Assembly: GCA_964496575.1 (NCBI GenBank)
Contig: CAZCAC010000008.1
Span: 48,470 to 112,469, forward strand
Direction: 5' to 3'
Source of the DNA: CAZCAC01 sp964496575
GTDB lineage: Bacteria > Planctomycetota > UBA1135 > GCA-002686595
DNA length: 64,000 nt
The notes under the pieces: generated by a model
Database searches by the model: none
Told to the model about the DNA's origin: nothing
What the model saw: only the letters and a program-made list of their open reading frames with translations
Program-made: the position numbers and the translations under genes
Shown: in pieces, positions 9,070 to 18,265 of the stretch
Layout: each line of letters starts with the position of its first letter
Numbering within the stretch: position 1 is the first letter of the stretch

Positions 9070-9804
9070 TCACTCGTGCCAACCCTTCTCGATCTTCTCG
9101 ATCGACTTGCCCAGCGCCTTCCGGATCGGCTTGCCGTGGTAGTAGGTCATCACCTTTTTCGGCGGGTACGTCTCGAGCAGGTAAAGGAAGAAGCTCCCAC
9201 CGACGTCGTAGCCGTTGAAGCCTGGGTGCTCTCGAAGAAAGGCATAGAAGTCGGGGTGCTCGACCAGGGTCTTCAGCTCCGGGAGACTTCCCCGCTTGCG
9301 CTCGTAGGCCGCCACCGCGTGGACGGGGATACCGTGCACGTATTCCAGCACCGCGTTGGCGATCCCCTCCGCGAAGAACATGTTGCGGGGTTCGTCACCG
9401 GTCGACTTCATCGCGGCCACGACGATGTGGACCAGCTCGTGCTTGCGCGTCTGGTCGTTGTCCCAGGGGATGTGGACCTCCCGACCCGCGGCGAACCCTC
9501 CCGAGCCGCCGAGGCCGGTGATCGAGTTCATCTCCGCGACGCTGTCGTAGAGGAAGAGCCCGAAGCGCGGCCTCTCCTGGACCTTGCCCGCGATCCCGAG
9601 CTCCCTCACGATCTCGGCGTACTCCAGCTCGATCTCGTGTGCGACCCGATCGACCGAGGCGCCGGCCCGAGAGCTCGGCCGGTAGCGAATCTTGAAGTGC
9701 TCGGTCTCCTGCTCTCCGGTCAGGTACCTGGCGGTCTCGCCGATGTCAGCCTGAGCGGTGCCGGCGAACAGGAGAAGTGCGATCCAGAGGCTGAGGTTCT
9801 TCAT
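9070..9804 (-). CDS. Exported peptidase MA-like zinc metallopeptidase (N-terminal half, truncated by TGA)
   Basis: 244 residues to the TGA at 9070-9072. MKNLSLWIALLLFAGTAQA is a signal peptide. The zinc site HELVH (residues 122-126) is followed by FAEGIANAV, whose Glu146 is the third ligand expected for a gluzincin. This layout matches the peptidase MA-like family of secreted proteins. The protein ends at KIEKGWHE just where a linker would begin, and the frame stays open afterwards into a second domain (8476-9069), so the stop looks like a nonsense mutation or error. The catalytic domain itself is complete and could work alone. Confidence 0.75.
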   Translation of the reverse strand: MKNLSLWIALLLFAGTAQADIGETARYLTGEQETEHFKIRYRPSSRAGASVDRVAHEIELEYAEIVRELGIAGKVQERPRFGLFLYDSVAEMNSITGLGGSGGFAAGREVHIPWDNDQTRKHELVHIVVAAMKSTGDEPRNMFFAEGIANAVLEYVHGIPVHAVAAYERKRGSLPELKTLVEHPDFYAFLREHPGFNGYDVGGSFFLYLLETYPPKKVMTYYHGKPIRKALGKSIEKIEKGWHE

Positions 9805-9957
9805 GGCGGTCTCGAGGTCAGGGACAGGTCGTCATCGGGGGCTCGCACCGTGTACACCGGCGGCGCACTGCCGTAACCGACGGATTCACGCAACTGCTCG
9901 TGCTCGGGACGATCCGCCTCAGGAACCGTGCTCGGCTCCAAGAGTCGGCCGGGCACG

Positions 9958-11328
9958 CTAGAGCTCGTACGCCCCCATGTCCACGATCGGGTTGGTGTCC
10001 CCGCCGGGATTGGGCGCCAGCGGGTCGTCGGACACGCGACGCTTCCAGTCGAGATCGATCGGGACGGGCTCCGTCTGGTTCCCATCGGCGTCGGCGTCCG
10101 AGTAGTCTCCGACGATCAGCTCGTTCCGTCCGGAGTCATTGCTGGGTGATCCCGGCAACAGTCGCAGGTTGCGTCCGGGTCCATCGACGAAGAGCGGGTT
10201 GGCCGTGATCACGCCGGCACCGTACGCGCCCCCCTGGACGTTGCAGTAGGCGAGGTGCTGCCGCCCGCTGAGGTTCGGAGCCTCCGGGGCGCGGTTGAAC
10301 CAGATGACGCTGTTGCGCACCCGCGACTCCGCCTTGATCTGCGTCACCGTCCGGGACAGGATTCCGCCTCCGCGCACCGTCGCGTGGTTGTAGGCGATCG
10401 TGCAGCCCGAGATCGTCGCCTTGCCGGAGGCCCACTCGCCGCCGCCGAGGAAGATCGCTCCACCCTCCTCGGCGAGGTTGTCGTAGAGCAATGACTGGCT
10501 GATCAGTACGATCGGCGGAAGGCCGGGGATGTCCGAGCCGATCGAGTGGAGGTAGATCGCCCCACCCTTGAGCGCCGTGTTCCCGCTGAAGCGGCAATGG
10601 GAGACCTTGTAGTTGATCGCCTGCCCCCAGATGGCGCCACCGTTCTTCTCCGCGTGGTTGTCGATGAACTCACACCAACGCAAGTTGGCGGACGCCGGCT
10701 GAGCGTGCAGCCCCGCACCGAAGGTCGCGCGATTGTCTCGCATCGTGCAATTGCGCAGACGCAGGGCGGCATTGAACATCAACACGCCACCGCCCTGAGA
10801 GTGGCCGGCCGCGTTCGCATTCCCGTCGCGGATGAGGAAACCGTCGACCGTCGTCGCGCCGTCGGGGATGCCGGGCCCATTGACCGCGCTCACCACGTGG
10901 TACGCGTTGTCGGAGGGATCGCCCAGCACACCGAGGTCCCCGCTGAGGATCGTCTGGTCGAAGAGCTCCGCGCGATCGGCGAAGGCGGTCTCCGTTCCGT
11001 CGAAGCCGCCCAGCAACCGGACACCGGCAGCCACGCCGAACGTGGCCGTCCGCGGGTCGCCGGGCTCCGTGGGCACCGCGACGGTGTAGTGCCCTGCCTT
11101 GACCCAGATCCGGTCGCCGCTGAGCGCGAGGGCGGTCGCCGAGTCGATCGAATCGAAGGCCGTCGCCCAGGAGAGACCGTCGCCCAGAGGAGCGGCCGCT
11201 GCGTCGACGTGCCATTTGGTCCCGGCGGTGGCCGGGGAACCACAGACGGCGAGGAGGGTCGCGAGGAGGAGGATCCTCGGAATCGAATGGAGAGGCACGT
11301 CGTGGAGGATGGAGAACTCGGTGGTCAT
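9958..11328 (-). CDS. Secreted right-handed parallel beta-helix protein (choice-of-anchor Q type)
   Basis: 456 residues from ATG 11328, chosen for the signal peptide ending SPATAG; an upstream in-frame start would add about 49 unlikely residues. The mature protein starts KWHVDAAAAPLGDGLSWATA, the usual opening of extracellular parallel beta-helix proteins, followed by repeated strands (LRNCTMRDNRATFGAGLHA, VSHCRFSGNTALKGGAIYL, ISGCTIAYNHATVRGGGIL). It ends DMGAYEL, the sign of the choice-of-anchor Q group. These proteins are exported and often bind or cut polysaccharide; no catalytic site is evident. Faces away from the pilus operon. Confidence 0.85.
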   Translation of the reverse strand: MTTEFSILHDVPLHSIPRILLLATLLAVCGSPATAGTKWHVDAAAAPLGDGLSWATAFDSIDSATALALSGDRIWVKAGHYTVAVPTEPGDPRTATFGVAAGVRLLGGFDGTETAFADRAELFDQTILSGDLGVLGDPSDNAYHVVSAVNGPGIPDGATTVDGFLIRDGNANAAGHSQGGGVLMFNAALRLRNCTMRDNRATFGAGLHAQPASANLRWCEFIDNHAEKNGGAIWGQAINYKVSHCRFSGNTALKGGAIYLHSIGSDIPGLPPIVLISQSLLYDNLAEEGGAIFLGGGEWASGKATISGCTIAYNHATVRGGGILSRTVTQIKAESRVRNSVIWFNRAPEAPNLSGRQHLAYCNVQGGAYGAGVITANPLFVDGPGRNLRLLPGSPSNDSGRNELIVGDYSDADADGNQTEPVPIDLDWKRRVSDDPLAPNPGGDTNPIVDMGAYEL

Positions 11329-11856
11329 GACTGCTGGATGGCGGGTTTGAACACCCCGGGAGGGGGCTCTCGAGGGGGAACCACTCCATCCTAGCCCGGA
11401 TCGGGTTTTCTTGTGGCTCTCCCCGTTCCGGGGCCCGGCTCGTCGCGCGGTGTCCCATCGGTGCGACGCTTCCACGCTTCGTGGGGGGCGGTGGTGCGGC
11501 TCTCGGCCAGGCCCGGTCGGTTTCGCCCAGCACCGGGAATCCGGTGACCGGTGGGGGGAGCGGAATGGGCTCCCAGGCGGAGTGGCGACCCCCTGCGGGC
11601 GGCTTTCGAGGTCGGGGGGGCGGTCGCCTCGCCCTGAGAGAGGCGAACGAGCCGGGTGGGAGACGCCGGACGGCCCGGGCTTCCGGTGGGGGAGTGAGCC
11701 CTCGCGAGGCCTGCCGGTAGCCCAGGCGAGGGTGAGACGATTTCGGATCGCCCGTCCCTGGGCCCTTTAGTGGATGACCGGACTCCTCCGATTGGGACCC
11801 GAGTGATCCCTCTCCCCCATTCTCATAGTTCTCACGTACGCAAGGAGTCTCTCGAG
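11329..11856. other. Long intergenic region before the pilus operon
   Basis: 528 bases between the divergent beta-helix gene and the major pilin gene. Very G-rich on the plus strand in places. Open frames here give only low-complexity Arg/Gly/Pro sequence. I searched for a -12/-24 (sigma-54) pilin promoter and for a c-di-GMP riboswitch and saw neither. It must hold the divergent promoters, but I cannot place them. Confidence 0.5.
11842..11847 (+). promoter_or_regulatory. Ribosome-binding site of the major pilin
   Basis: AAGGAG nine bases before ATG 11857. It decides the start: an open frame extends upstream, but only this ATG has a strong site and gives a leader of normal pilin length. Confidence 0.75.
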
Positions 11857-12393
11857 ATGAGATCCATGACCCGCCATCAAGAGCGCTTTTCCCTTCTGCG
11901 CGCCGGCTTCACCCTGGTCGAGCTTCTGATCGTGGTCGCGATCCTCGCGATCCTCGCCGCTGTCGCGATTCCGCAGTTCACCAGCAGTGCCGAGGACGCC
12001 AAGGAAAGCGCGATGCAGAGCAACCTGGGGATTCTGCGGAACTCTCTGGAGCTGTATCGATTCCAGCACGATTCCGAGTACCCCGGCTATCCCGCCGCGG
12101 GCGGCGCCCCGACCGAGACGGAGTTCATCAACCAGATGACCCTGTCCAGCAAGGCGGACCACTCGACGGCCGCCGTGGGCACCGCGGGCTTCAACCTGGG
12201 TCCGTACATCAAGGAAACGATCCCGGCGAACCCGCACAACGGACTCAGCACCGTGGACGTTCTCGCGGACGCCGACGCGTTCCCCGTAGCCGGTGACGAC
12301 TCGACCGGTTGGGTCTACAAGCCCGCGATCGGGAAGATCCGCGCCAACTCGACCGGAACCGCGCCGTCCGGCACGGACTGGTTCGACCTCTAG
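11857..12393 (+). CDS. Major type IV pilin / pseudopilin
   Basis: 178 residues. A basic leader MRSMTRHQERFSLLRAG ends in the prepilin peptidase site G|FTLVE, followed by the hydrophobic stalk helix LLIVVAILAILAAVAIPQFT, with the +5 Glu present. The globular part (residues ~45-178) has no recognised subtype and lacks the C-terminal cysteine pair of classical pilins. It is the first gene of the pilus/secretion block and has the strongest ribosome-binding site in it, fitting a subunit made in large amounts. Whether the filament is a long pilus or a short pseudopilus cannot be told from sequence. Confidence 0.92.
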   Translation: MRSMTRHQERFSLLRAGFTLVELLIVVAILAILAAVAIPQFTSSAEDAKESAMQSNLGILRNSLELYRFQHDSEYPGYPAAGGAPTETEFINQMTLSSKADHSTAAVGTAGFNLGPYIKETIPANPHNGLSTVDVLADADAFPVAGDDSTGWVYKPAIGKIRANSTGTAPSGTDWFDL

Positions 12394-12531
12394 GCCGAAA
12401 CGGCGATGGCTGGTCTGCGCGAGTGGACGGCGGAGTGAGTCCCATTCCGCCGTAACCGATCCGTCCCGGTTCATTCGACAGCGAATGCGGCGACTCGGTC
12501 TCCACTCGCGGGACACGAGGCTATCGATTCC

Positions 12532-13593
12532 ATGCGTAGCCCATCCAAGCACCGCAAGCGATCGGCGATCGGTCTCGACGTCGGCGATCACGCTGTCAAG
12601 TGCGTCCAGCTGGAGAACTACCGCGGCGACCTCCGCGTGCGCGAAATCTGTTGCGTGGAGGTCGAAGCGGGGCCAGCCGGTCCCTCCGGACAACGAGAGC
12701 GAGTCCTGGAAGCGGCACAGCGCGCCCTGCGAGCTGGCGACTTTCACGGTCGGGATTGCCTCAGCTCCCTGCGGCTCTTCGAGACCACGACACGCCATGT
12801 CCGCATCCCCGCCGACGAGGTGAACCGGGCCGAGGATGTCCTCGTCCGGGAGCTGCAAGAGGGCGAGCTCGCCCCGGGTTCTTCCCTGCAGTTCCAGAAG
12901 GTCACCGAGCTGATGGACCGTGGGCAACGCCAGTGCGAGTTCCTCTGCAGCATCGCCGACCCTCGAGTCGTGCGCGAGCACCTCGACCTGCTCTCCGCGT
13001 TGCGTCTCCGTCCGCAGGCCATCGATCTCGAATCCTGTGCACAGATCCGGCCCTTCACTCGAGAGGGTGACGACGACGAAGGCAGCATTCGACTGATCAT
13101 CGATCTGGGTTGTCGCTGCTCCAGGCTGATCCTCGTCAAGGCGTCGAGCCCGATTCAGATGCGCACCGTGCCCGTCGGTGGGGCGGACCTCCAGAAGACG
13201 TTGAAGCAGCGGCTCCAGCTCGACTTCCAGGCGCTCCGCGACCTCGCCGAGGCGAACAGACAGGACTCCTCGGCGGATCTCGGTGATCTCAAGGTGGCGA
13301 TCTCGGGCACGCTGAGTCAGCACCTGGACCAGATCGTGAATCGCGTCTTCGAGTGCTCGCGCTACGCCGCGACGCTGTTCGGGGGCCAGAAGGTCGAGAC
13401 CTTCCGGGTGCTGGGCGGTGCAGCGGCGCTGCCCGGAGTCGTGGAGTACCTCGCCCGGAACCTGAACATGACGGTCGAGGAAGCCGATCCATTTCGCGCT
13501 ATCGGCCTGGAGCTGCCGCTCACCTCGCGGAGCGTCACCCCGGGTTCCTTCGCCACGGCCGTAGGGCTGGCGATGAGAGGAATGGCCGCATGA
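12532..13593 (+). CDS. pilM: PilM-like actin-fold assembly protein
   Basis: 353 residues. Begins RSAIGLDVGDHAVKCVQLEN, the phosphate-1 motif of the PilM/FtsA actin-like family, and has LIIDLGCRCSRLILVK as the second nucleotide-binding motif and FRVLGGAAALPGVVEYLARN near the end. PilM is a cytoplasmic ATP-binding protein that docks on the N-terminus of PilN and links the inner-membrane alignment complex to the assembly ATPase; in type II secretion the same job is done by the cytoplasmic half of GspL. The next gene starts inside its stop codon (ATGA), as expected for PilM-PilN partners. Confidence 0.9.
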   Translation: MRSPSKHRKRSAIGLDVGDHAVKCVQLENYRGDLRVREICCVEVEAGPAGPSGQRERVLEAAQRALRAGDFHGRDCLSSLRLFETTTRHVRIPADEVNRAEDVLVRELQEGELAPGSSLQFQKVTELMDRGQRQCEFLCSIADPRVVREHLDLLSALRLRPQAIDLESCAQIRPFTREGDDDEGSIRLIIDLGCRCSRLILVKASSPIQMRTVPVGGADLQKTLKQRLQLDFQALRDLAEANRQDSSADLGDLKVAISGTLSQHLDQIVNRVFECSRYAATLFGGQKVETFRVLGGAAALPGVVEYLARNLNMTVEEADPFRAIGLELPLTSRSVTPGSFATAVGLAMRGMAA

Positions 13594-14174
13594 GGAACGA
13601 GATCGACTTCCTTCCGCCGGGTCACAAGCACCGGGTCGTCCGCTCGCATGGCAATGAGCGCAAGTGGTCCCTCTGGTTCCTGGTCACGATCGGGTGCGCC
13701 ATTGTCGCGACCGACATCGCACTGCGCTACCGCCTTCAAGGACTGCGTACATCGCGAACCCAGGCGGGTCGGGAAGCCGAGGCGCTGGCGATGAGATCCG
13801 CGCAGATCGACCAGCTGAGCCGACGTCACGGGGACGCGGTCGGAGAGCTGGTGAAGTGGTCTGCACCACTCGAGACGAAACGGGCCACGGAAATCCTGGA
13901 CATCATCCTGGACGCACGTCCCGATTCGCTCTTCCTACAGCGCGTCGAGTGGGACAGCGGTGCCTTGACGCAGCCGGCACCGGCTGCCCCCACGCTGCGC
14001 ATCTCCGGAGTTCTCGAGAACCTCGGAGATGTCGTCTCCTTCGCCATGGCGCTCGAGGAGCCCGGTGTGCTGCCCAAGCTGGAAGTTCGTCAGTCGGGGA
14101 TCTCGCGACTGGTTCCGGATCAGGCGATGCAGTCCTTCGTGATCGAGTCCGTGCATAGCGGAGGGAGGCGGTGA
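13590..14174 (+). CDS. pilN: PilN-like inner-membrane alignment protein
   Basis: 194 residues. The N-terminus MRNEIDFLPPGHKHR matches the short INLLP-type PilM-binding peptide of PilN, followed by one membrane helix (SLWFLVTIGCAIVATDIAL, ~residues 29-47), a coiled-coil stretch and a periplasmic ferredoxin-like domain (TLRISGVLENLGDVVSFAM). The start is ATG 13590, overlapping the pilM stop by 4 bases; a longer upstream open frame exists but would lie inside pilM. Role: periplasmic/inner-membrane scaffold with PilO. Confidence 0.85.
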   Translation: MRNEIDFLPPGHKHRVVRSHGNERKWSLWFLVTIGCAIVATDIALRYRLQGLRTSRTQAGREAEALAMRSAQIDQLSRRHGDAVGELVKWSAPLETKRATEILDIILDARPDSLFLQRVEWDSGALTQPAPAAPTLRISGVLENLGDVVSFAMALEEPGVLPKLEVRQSGISRLVPDQAMQSFVIESVHSGGRR

Positions 14175-14695
14175 TGAATCGGCAGCAGATGATCTCCAGC
14201 GGCCTCCTGGTTGTGATGGTTCTCGCCTACTGGTTCCTGCTGGCGAAGAACGAACTCGCGGAGATCCGCAGCATCAAGGGAGAGGTGCACGCCCTTCGGT
14301 CCTCTCTGATTGCCAGCGAGGTCGCCAACCTCCGGCTCGAGGAGGTTCAGGGGCAGTTGGAGGAGGTGGACGCCTGGCTGGAGCAAGTCCAGTCCTTCTA
14401 CGAGGCCGGCGAAACGACCTCGGACTTCCTCCTCGACATCGCCCGGTCCTTGAAGGCGTGCGGCCTGACTCCCAGCGAGACCTCTCCGGGCCCCGTTCAA
14501 GAGCTCGAGCCGCTCACGCGTCAGAGCATCCGTATCGTGGTCGAAGGTGAGCTCCGTGACGTGTTCGACTTCCTCCACCGGATGGAGGACAGCCGTCCAC
14601 TGTGCCGGGTGACCGGGTTGCTCGTGGAGCCGGCCCAATCCGCCGGCGAGATTCGCGCGAACCTGACCCTGCTCCGGCTGTGGAAGGAGGTGTGA
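14174..14695 (+). CDS. pilO: PilO-like inner-membrane alignment protein
   Basis: 173 residues. One N-terminal membrane helix (ISSGLLVVMVLAYWFLLA), a coiled coil (ELAEIRSIKGEVHALRSSLI ... LEEVQGQLEEVDAWLEQVQ) and a ferredoxin-like periplasmic domain (SIRIVVEGELRDVFDFLHRM, TGLLVEPA). This is the standard PilO plan and it forms heterodimers with PilN. ATG 14174 shares its A with the pilN stop (TGATG); GTG 14171 is a possible alternative. GGAGG lies just upstream, supporting coupled translation. Confidence 0.83.
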   Translation: MNRQQMISSGLLVVMVLAYWFLLAKNELAEIRSIKGEVHALRSSLIASEVANLRLEEVQGQLEEVDAWLEQVQSFYEAGETTSDFLLDIARSLKACGLTPSETSPGPVQELEPLTRQSIRIVVEGELRDVFDFLHRMEDSRPLCRVTGLLVEPAQSAGEIRANLTLLRLWKEV

Positions 14696-15342
14696 TGGCC
14701 GCCAGATCCGATCAAGGCCTGCCCAGGGTGATTCAGCGATTCAAGGCCGATATGAGGGCCAATCCGCGGAAGCGGTTCATCCTGATCGCACTCCTGCCAG
14801 TGATGATCGTCGTGTGGGTTCCGGTTCTCAAGGGAGGCAGCTCCTCTCCGTCACCTCCGCGTCCCACGACGCCGTCGAGCTCGTCGCCCGGCGAGGAGGC
14901 TGCCGCACCGCCGCCTCCCATCGACCTCGAGCTACGAGGGCGGCTGGGAGAACTGGTCGGAGATCTGGATGTGGATTGGGAGCCTGTCTGGGCGGGACTC
15001 GAGGATGAGCATCCGTTCGGGATCCCGGTCAATCAGTCGGACGAAGACAGCGCCTCGGCAGATGCCGATCCTCGCCAGCGGGTGGCCCCTGGCAGCAAGG
15101 AGGATGATGAGGCCAGGCTCGCCGCCACCCTCTTTCCGACCAGCACGTTCCTGAGTGAGAAGCACGGCGACGTGGCGATCATCGACGGTTTTCCCTATCG
15201 AACCGGCGAAGAGATCGAGCACTTCGTGATTCAGGAGATCAAGACTCGCGCGGTTGTCCTGAAGGGTCTCCACGGAATCTACGAGCTGGACATTCCCCTC
15301 GAGCAGAAGCGGAGTCCCCTCCGCAACAAGGACCGCCGATGA
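14695..15342 (+). CDS. PilP/GspC-like bitopic protein
   Basis: 215 residues. About 25 cytoplasmic residues, one membrane helix (FILIALLPVMIVVWVPVL), a Ser/Pro-rich linker (SSPSPPRPTTPSSSSPGEE) and a periplasmic C-terminal domain with LSEKHGDVAIIDGFPYRTGE and VVLKGLHGIYELDIPL, resembling the small beta-sandwich homology region of GspC/PilP. In these families that domain contacts the secretin N0 domain. There is no lipobox, unlike classical PilP, so the GspC comparison is closer in topology. It overlaps pilO by one base and the secretin gene by four. Confidence 0.7.
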   Translation: MAARSDQGLPRVIQRFKADMRANPRKRFILIALLPVMIVVWVPVLKGGSSSPSPPRPTTPSSSSPGEEAAAPPPPIDLELRGRLGELVGDLDVDWEPVWAGLEDEHPFGIPVNQSDEDSASADADPRQRVAPGSKEDDEARLAATLFPTSTFLSEKHGDVAIIDGFPYRTGEEIEHFVIQEIKTRAVVLKGLHGIYELDIPLEQKRSPLRNKDRR

Positions 15343-17054
15343 GCTTGTCGCGAAACTGCCTCACAGCCCTGGTGCTGATGTCCCCCCTGGTCGCCGCGAG
15401 GCCACAGGAGGACCTGGTCACGCTCAACGTTCAAGACGAAGAGCTCACCAGCGTGCTCAATGGCCTGTCAATCCAGTACCGGATCAACCTCGTTGCCGGT
15501 GACGTGGAGGAGGGGCGAGTGACGATCAACCTGTACGACGTCCCGCTGGAGGATGCCCTGTCCACGATCCTCGCGACCCAGGACCTGGCCTTCGTCAAGG
15601 AAGGTGACTTCTACCGCGTCGTCACCATGGAAGAGCTCGACGCAGCGCTCCAGGGTCAGGACGCCTTCGATACCCGGATCTTCACGCTCAACCACCACAC
15701 TGCCCAGGAAGCCCAGCAGCTCCTGGCGCCGTTGTTGACTCCCGAAGGGCAGATCTCGGTCACCGGCGGAGGAGGGGAGGAAGGCTCCGGCGGCGGCGGA
15801 GGTGGAGGCGGCGGCGCGGGCGAGGGCGAGAGCGGCACCGGTCGGCGCGAGGTCATCGTCGTTCGTGAGCGACGCTCGAACCTCGATCAGATCGCCAGGA
15901 CCCTCCGGGAGCTGGATCGGCCGCCGAAGCAGATCCTGCTCGAAGCGACCATTCTCGCCGTCGACCTCGGCGAAGAGAATCTGCTGGGCGTCAACTTCAA
16001 CGTCCTGGGCGGTATCGGCTTCAACGAGATCGGCGCGTCTTCGGACATGACCGGGATGAGCGGCTACAACGTCGCCGGCACGACCCTCGATAATCTCCTG
16101 TTCAGCGGCCAGACGTTCGGCTTCACCCAGAGTCCGCCCGGCCGGGGACTTTCGCTGGGTCTGGTGAAGAACCAGGTCGCGGTCTTCGTCGAGGCTCTGG
16201 AAGAGACGACGAACGCCAGCATCCTGAGCAACCCGAAGGTCGTGGCCCTGAATGGCCAGGAAGCCAAGATCATCGTCGGTGGCCGACTCGGCTACAAGAC
16301 GGTGGTCAGCACGAACACGAGCGCGCTCGAGGAAGTCAACTTCCTCGACACCGGCACGCAGCTGCGATTCCGCCCGTACATCGCCGAAGACGGCTGGATC
16401 CGGATGGAGGTTCAGCCCTCGAACAGTACCGGCGTCATCGATCCGGTCTCGGGGATCCCGTCGGAGAGCACGGCCGAGATCACGACCAGCGTGCTGATGC
16501 GCGACGGGCAGACGCTGATCATCGGCGGACTGATCAGCGAGCGCATCCAGACCACGCGCAGTCAGGTTCCGATCCTCGGCAACCTCCCGATCATCGGGGC
16601 CCTCTTCGGCCGGAATCAGGACTCGATCGAGAGGAGCGAGCTCGTCATCCTGCTGACCACGCACCTCATCGATCCGGATGAGGAGGAGCAGCGGGTCGAG
16701 GAAGTCCAGGAGCGCTGGGACGCGGTTCGTCGCGGCCACCTCGACTCACTGTCGCCACACCTCCGGCCGCGGATGGCGGAGTCCTATCGCGCCGACGCCG
16801 AGGTGTTGTGGAGGCAGGGCGACCTGGACGGGGCACTTGGCGCGGCGGAACGCGCCATGAGCCTCGATCCGACCTCGGTATCCGTGGCCACATTTCGCCA
16901 GCGATTGCTGCGAGAACTGGCCGTCGATCAGCTTCCGCTGGACGAGGAACAGCAGTCACTTCAATTGCTCGAGAACCTGGACTGGCTCTGTACACCGGTC
17001 GAAGGCAAGCCTCCCGAAGAGACCGGTGAGGTCGAAGAGGAGGATTCACCGTGA
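15339..17054 (+). CDS. Secretin (PilQ/GspD type) with C-terminal TPR-like extension
   Basis: 571 residues: signal peptide (to ~22), STN/N0 domain (LVTLNVQDEELTSVLNGLS), an N1-type domain split by a Gly-rich insert (GGGGEEGSGGGGGGGGG, ~residues 142-165), then the secretin channel with the signature VPILGNLPIIGALFGR and the ending SELVILLTTHLID. It forms the outer-membrane channel for the pilus or secreted proteins. Unusually about 120 residues follow the channel domain, including a TPR-like unit (ADAEVLWRQGDLDGALGAAE). Only one periplasmic N1-like domain is present, shorter than typical GspD. Starts inside the previous stop codon (ATGA). Confidence 0.93.
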   Translation: MSLSRNCLTALVLMSPLVAARPQEDLVTLNVQDEELTSVLNGLSIQYRINLVAGDVEEGRVTINLYDVPLEDALSTILATQDLAFVKEGDFYRVVTMEELDAALQGQDAFDTRIFTLNHHTAQEAQQLLAPLLTPEGQISVTGGGGEEGSGGGGGGGGGAGEGESGTGRREVIVVRERRSNLDQIARTLRELDRPPKQILLEATILAVDLGEENLLGVNFNVLGGIGFNEIGASSDMTGMSGYNVAGTTLDNLLFSGQTFGFTQSPPGRGLSLGLVKNQVAVFVEALEETTNASILSNPKVVALNGQEAKIIVGGRLGYKTVVSTNTSALEEVNFLDTGTQLRFRPYIAEDGWIRMEVQPSNSTGVIDPVSGIPSESTAEITTSVLMRDGQTLIIGGLISERIQTTRSQVPILGNLPIIGALFGRNQDSIERSELVILLTTHLIDPDEEEQRVEEVQERWDAVRRGHLDSLSPHLRPRMAESYRADAEVLWRQGDLDGALGAAERAMSLDPTSVSVATFRQRLLRELAVDQLPLDEEQQSLQLLENLDWLCTPVEGKPPEETGEVEEEDSP

Positions 17055-18265
17055 AGTACCTGCCCGGAATGACCGCGCTCGTCCTGGGCGTCGTCCTGGT
17101 CGGCTGCCAGACGACGACGGAAGAGACCAAGAGCGAGGTGGACACCCAGGGGTGGATGGCGGCGAAAGCGGAGATCTACCGCGAGCTGGCCATGCGGTCG
17201 CTGCGCGGCGGAGACCCCGAGCGGACCAAGCGGCTGCTCGCGGAGGCCGTCCAGTTCGAGGCCGGCGACGTTCGCTCCCTCCAGCTCCTCGCCCGGCTGC
17301 TCCTGGCGTCGGGAGAGCTCGTCCAGGCCAAGAGCTACGCCCGCTGGTGGCTCCAGCTGGAACCGCGATCGGTGCCGGCCCTGTGCCTGAACGGGATCAT
17401 CGACGAGTCGCTCGGCAATCTCGAGGAAGCCGAAGCGGCGTTCCGGCAGGCAGCGATCGTCGATGCCAGCGATCCCTGGCCGATGATCGACCTGCACACC
17501 TTCTTCCTCAACCGGGGGAAGGAAGTCGAGGCCGCCACCGTGCGTGAGGTGACCCTGCAGCGCTTCCCGGACTGCCACGAGGTGCTCCTGGACCACGGGG
17601 CGTATCTCGAGTCGCGTGGGCAGTGGACCGAGGCGCTCGCCGTTTTCCAGGAAGCGCGCGCCATGGAGCCGGAGAGCCTGGACATCGCGGTGCGCGTAGG
17701 GACCACGGCGCTCCTCGGAGGGCGTGACGACGTGCTGGTCGAGCTCGAGCAGAGTCTGCCGCCGCGTGCTCGACTCCAGGACGCGTCGCTGGCCCTGCTC
17801 CTGTCGGCGTTGAGGCTGCGAGCCGGAGACGAGGTCAGTGCGCTCCGCGAGCTGGATCTGCTCGAGGGGACCGCGAGCACGGACCCGATCGTCTGGTTGC
17901 TGCGCGGAGAGATCTTGCTCGGCCGCCAGGACCTGGCCGCGGCCGAGAGTGCTTTTCGGGAAGCCCTGAACAACGACGAGGGGCTCGCCCGAGCGCACGC
18001 GGGACTCGCCCGGGTTCACCTCTCCCGCGGGTGTCTCGACGCCGCAGTTCGCGAGCTTCGTCGAGCCGTCGAGCTGGAACCCCGCAACGCCGTCGGTCGG
18101 GGGCTCCTGGCCGGATGCCTGGCGCGGGTCGGCGATGTCGACAGCGCCAGGGAGCACCTCGACGCGGCACGCAGTGCCGGCAACGCACCGGCGCTCGTAC
18201 ACGAGATCGAGCAGCGTTTTCCCGCGCTGACTTCACCGAGCTCGATGGCGGAGGGCCCACGATGA
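17051..18265 (+). CDS. TPR lipoprotein, probable secretin pilotin/assembly factor
   Basis: 404 residues, GTG start overlapping the secretin stop (GTGA). MKYLPGMTALVLGVVLVGC is a lipoprotein signal with lipobox LVGC. The remainder is a series of TPR helices (AMRSLRGGDPERTKRLLAEA, AEAAFRQAAIVDASDPWPM, ELRRAVELEPRNAVGRGLL). A TPR lipoprotein beside a secretin fits the PilF/PilW pilotin role, although pilotins are usually ~250 residues; the assignment of role is by context. Confidence 0.8.
   Translation: MKYLPGMTALVLGVVLVGCQTTTEETKSEVDTQGWMAAKAEIYRELAMRSLRGGDPERTKRLLAEAVQFEAGDVRSLQLLARLLLASGELVQAKSYARWWLQLEPRSVPALCLNGIIDESLGNLEEAEAAFRQAAIVDASDPWPMIDLHTFFLNRGKEVEAATVREVTLQRFPDCHEVLLDHGAYLESRGQWTEALAVFQEARAMEPESLDIAVRVGTTALLGGRDDVLVELEQSLPPRARLQDASLALLLSALRLRAGDEVSALRELDLLEGTASTDPIVWLLRGEILLGRQDLAAAESAFREALNNDEGLARAHAGLARVHLSRGCLDAAVRELRRAVELEPRNAVGRGLLAGCLARVGDVDSAREHLDAARSAGNAPALVHEIEQRFPALTSPSSMAEGPR

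Noticed and set aside
11329..11856. c-di-GMP riboswitch or sigma-54 promoter upstream of the major pilin
   Set aside because: I looked for the conserved aptamer core and for a TGGCAC-N5-TTGC pair and found neither convincingly.
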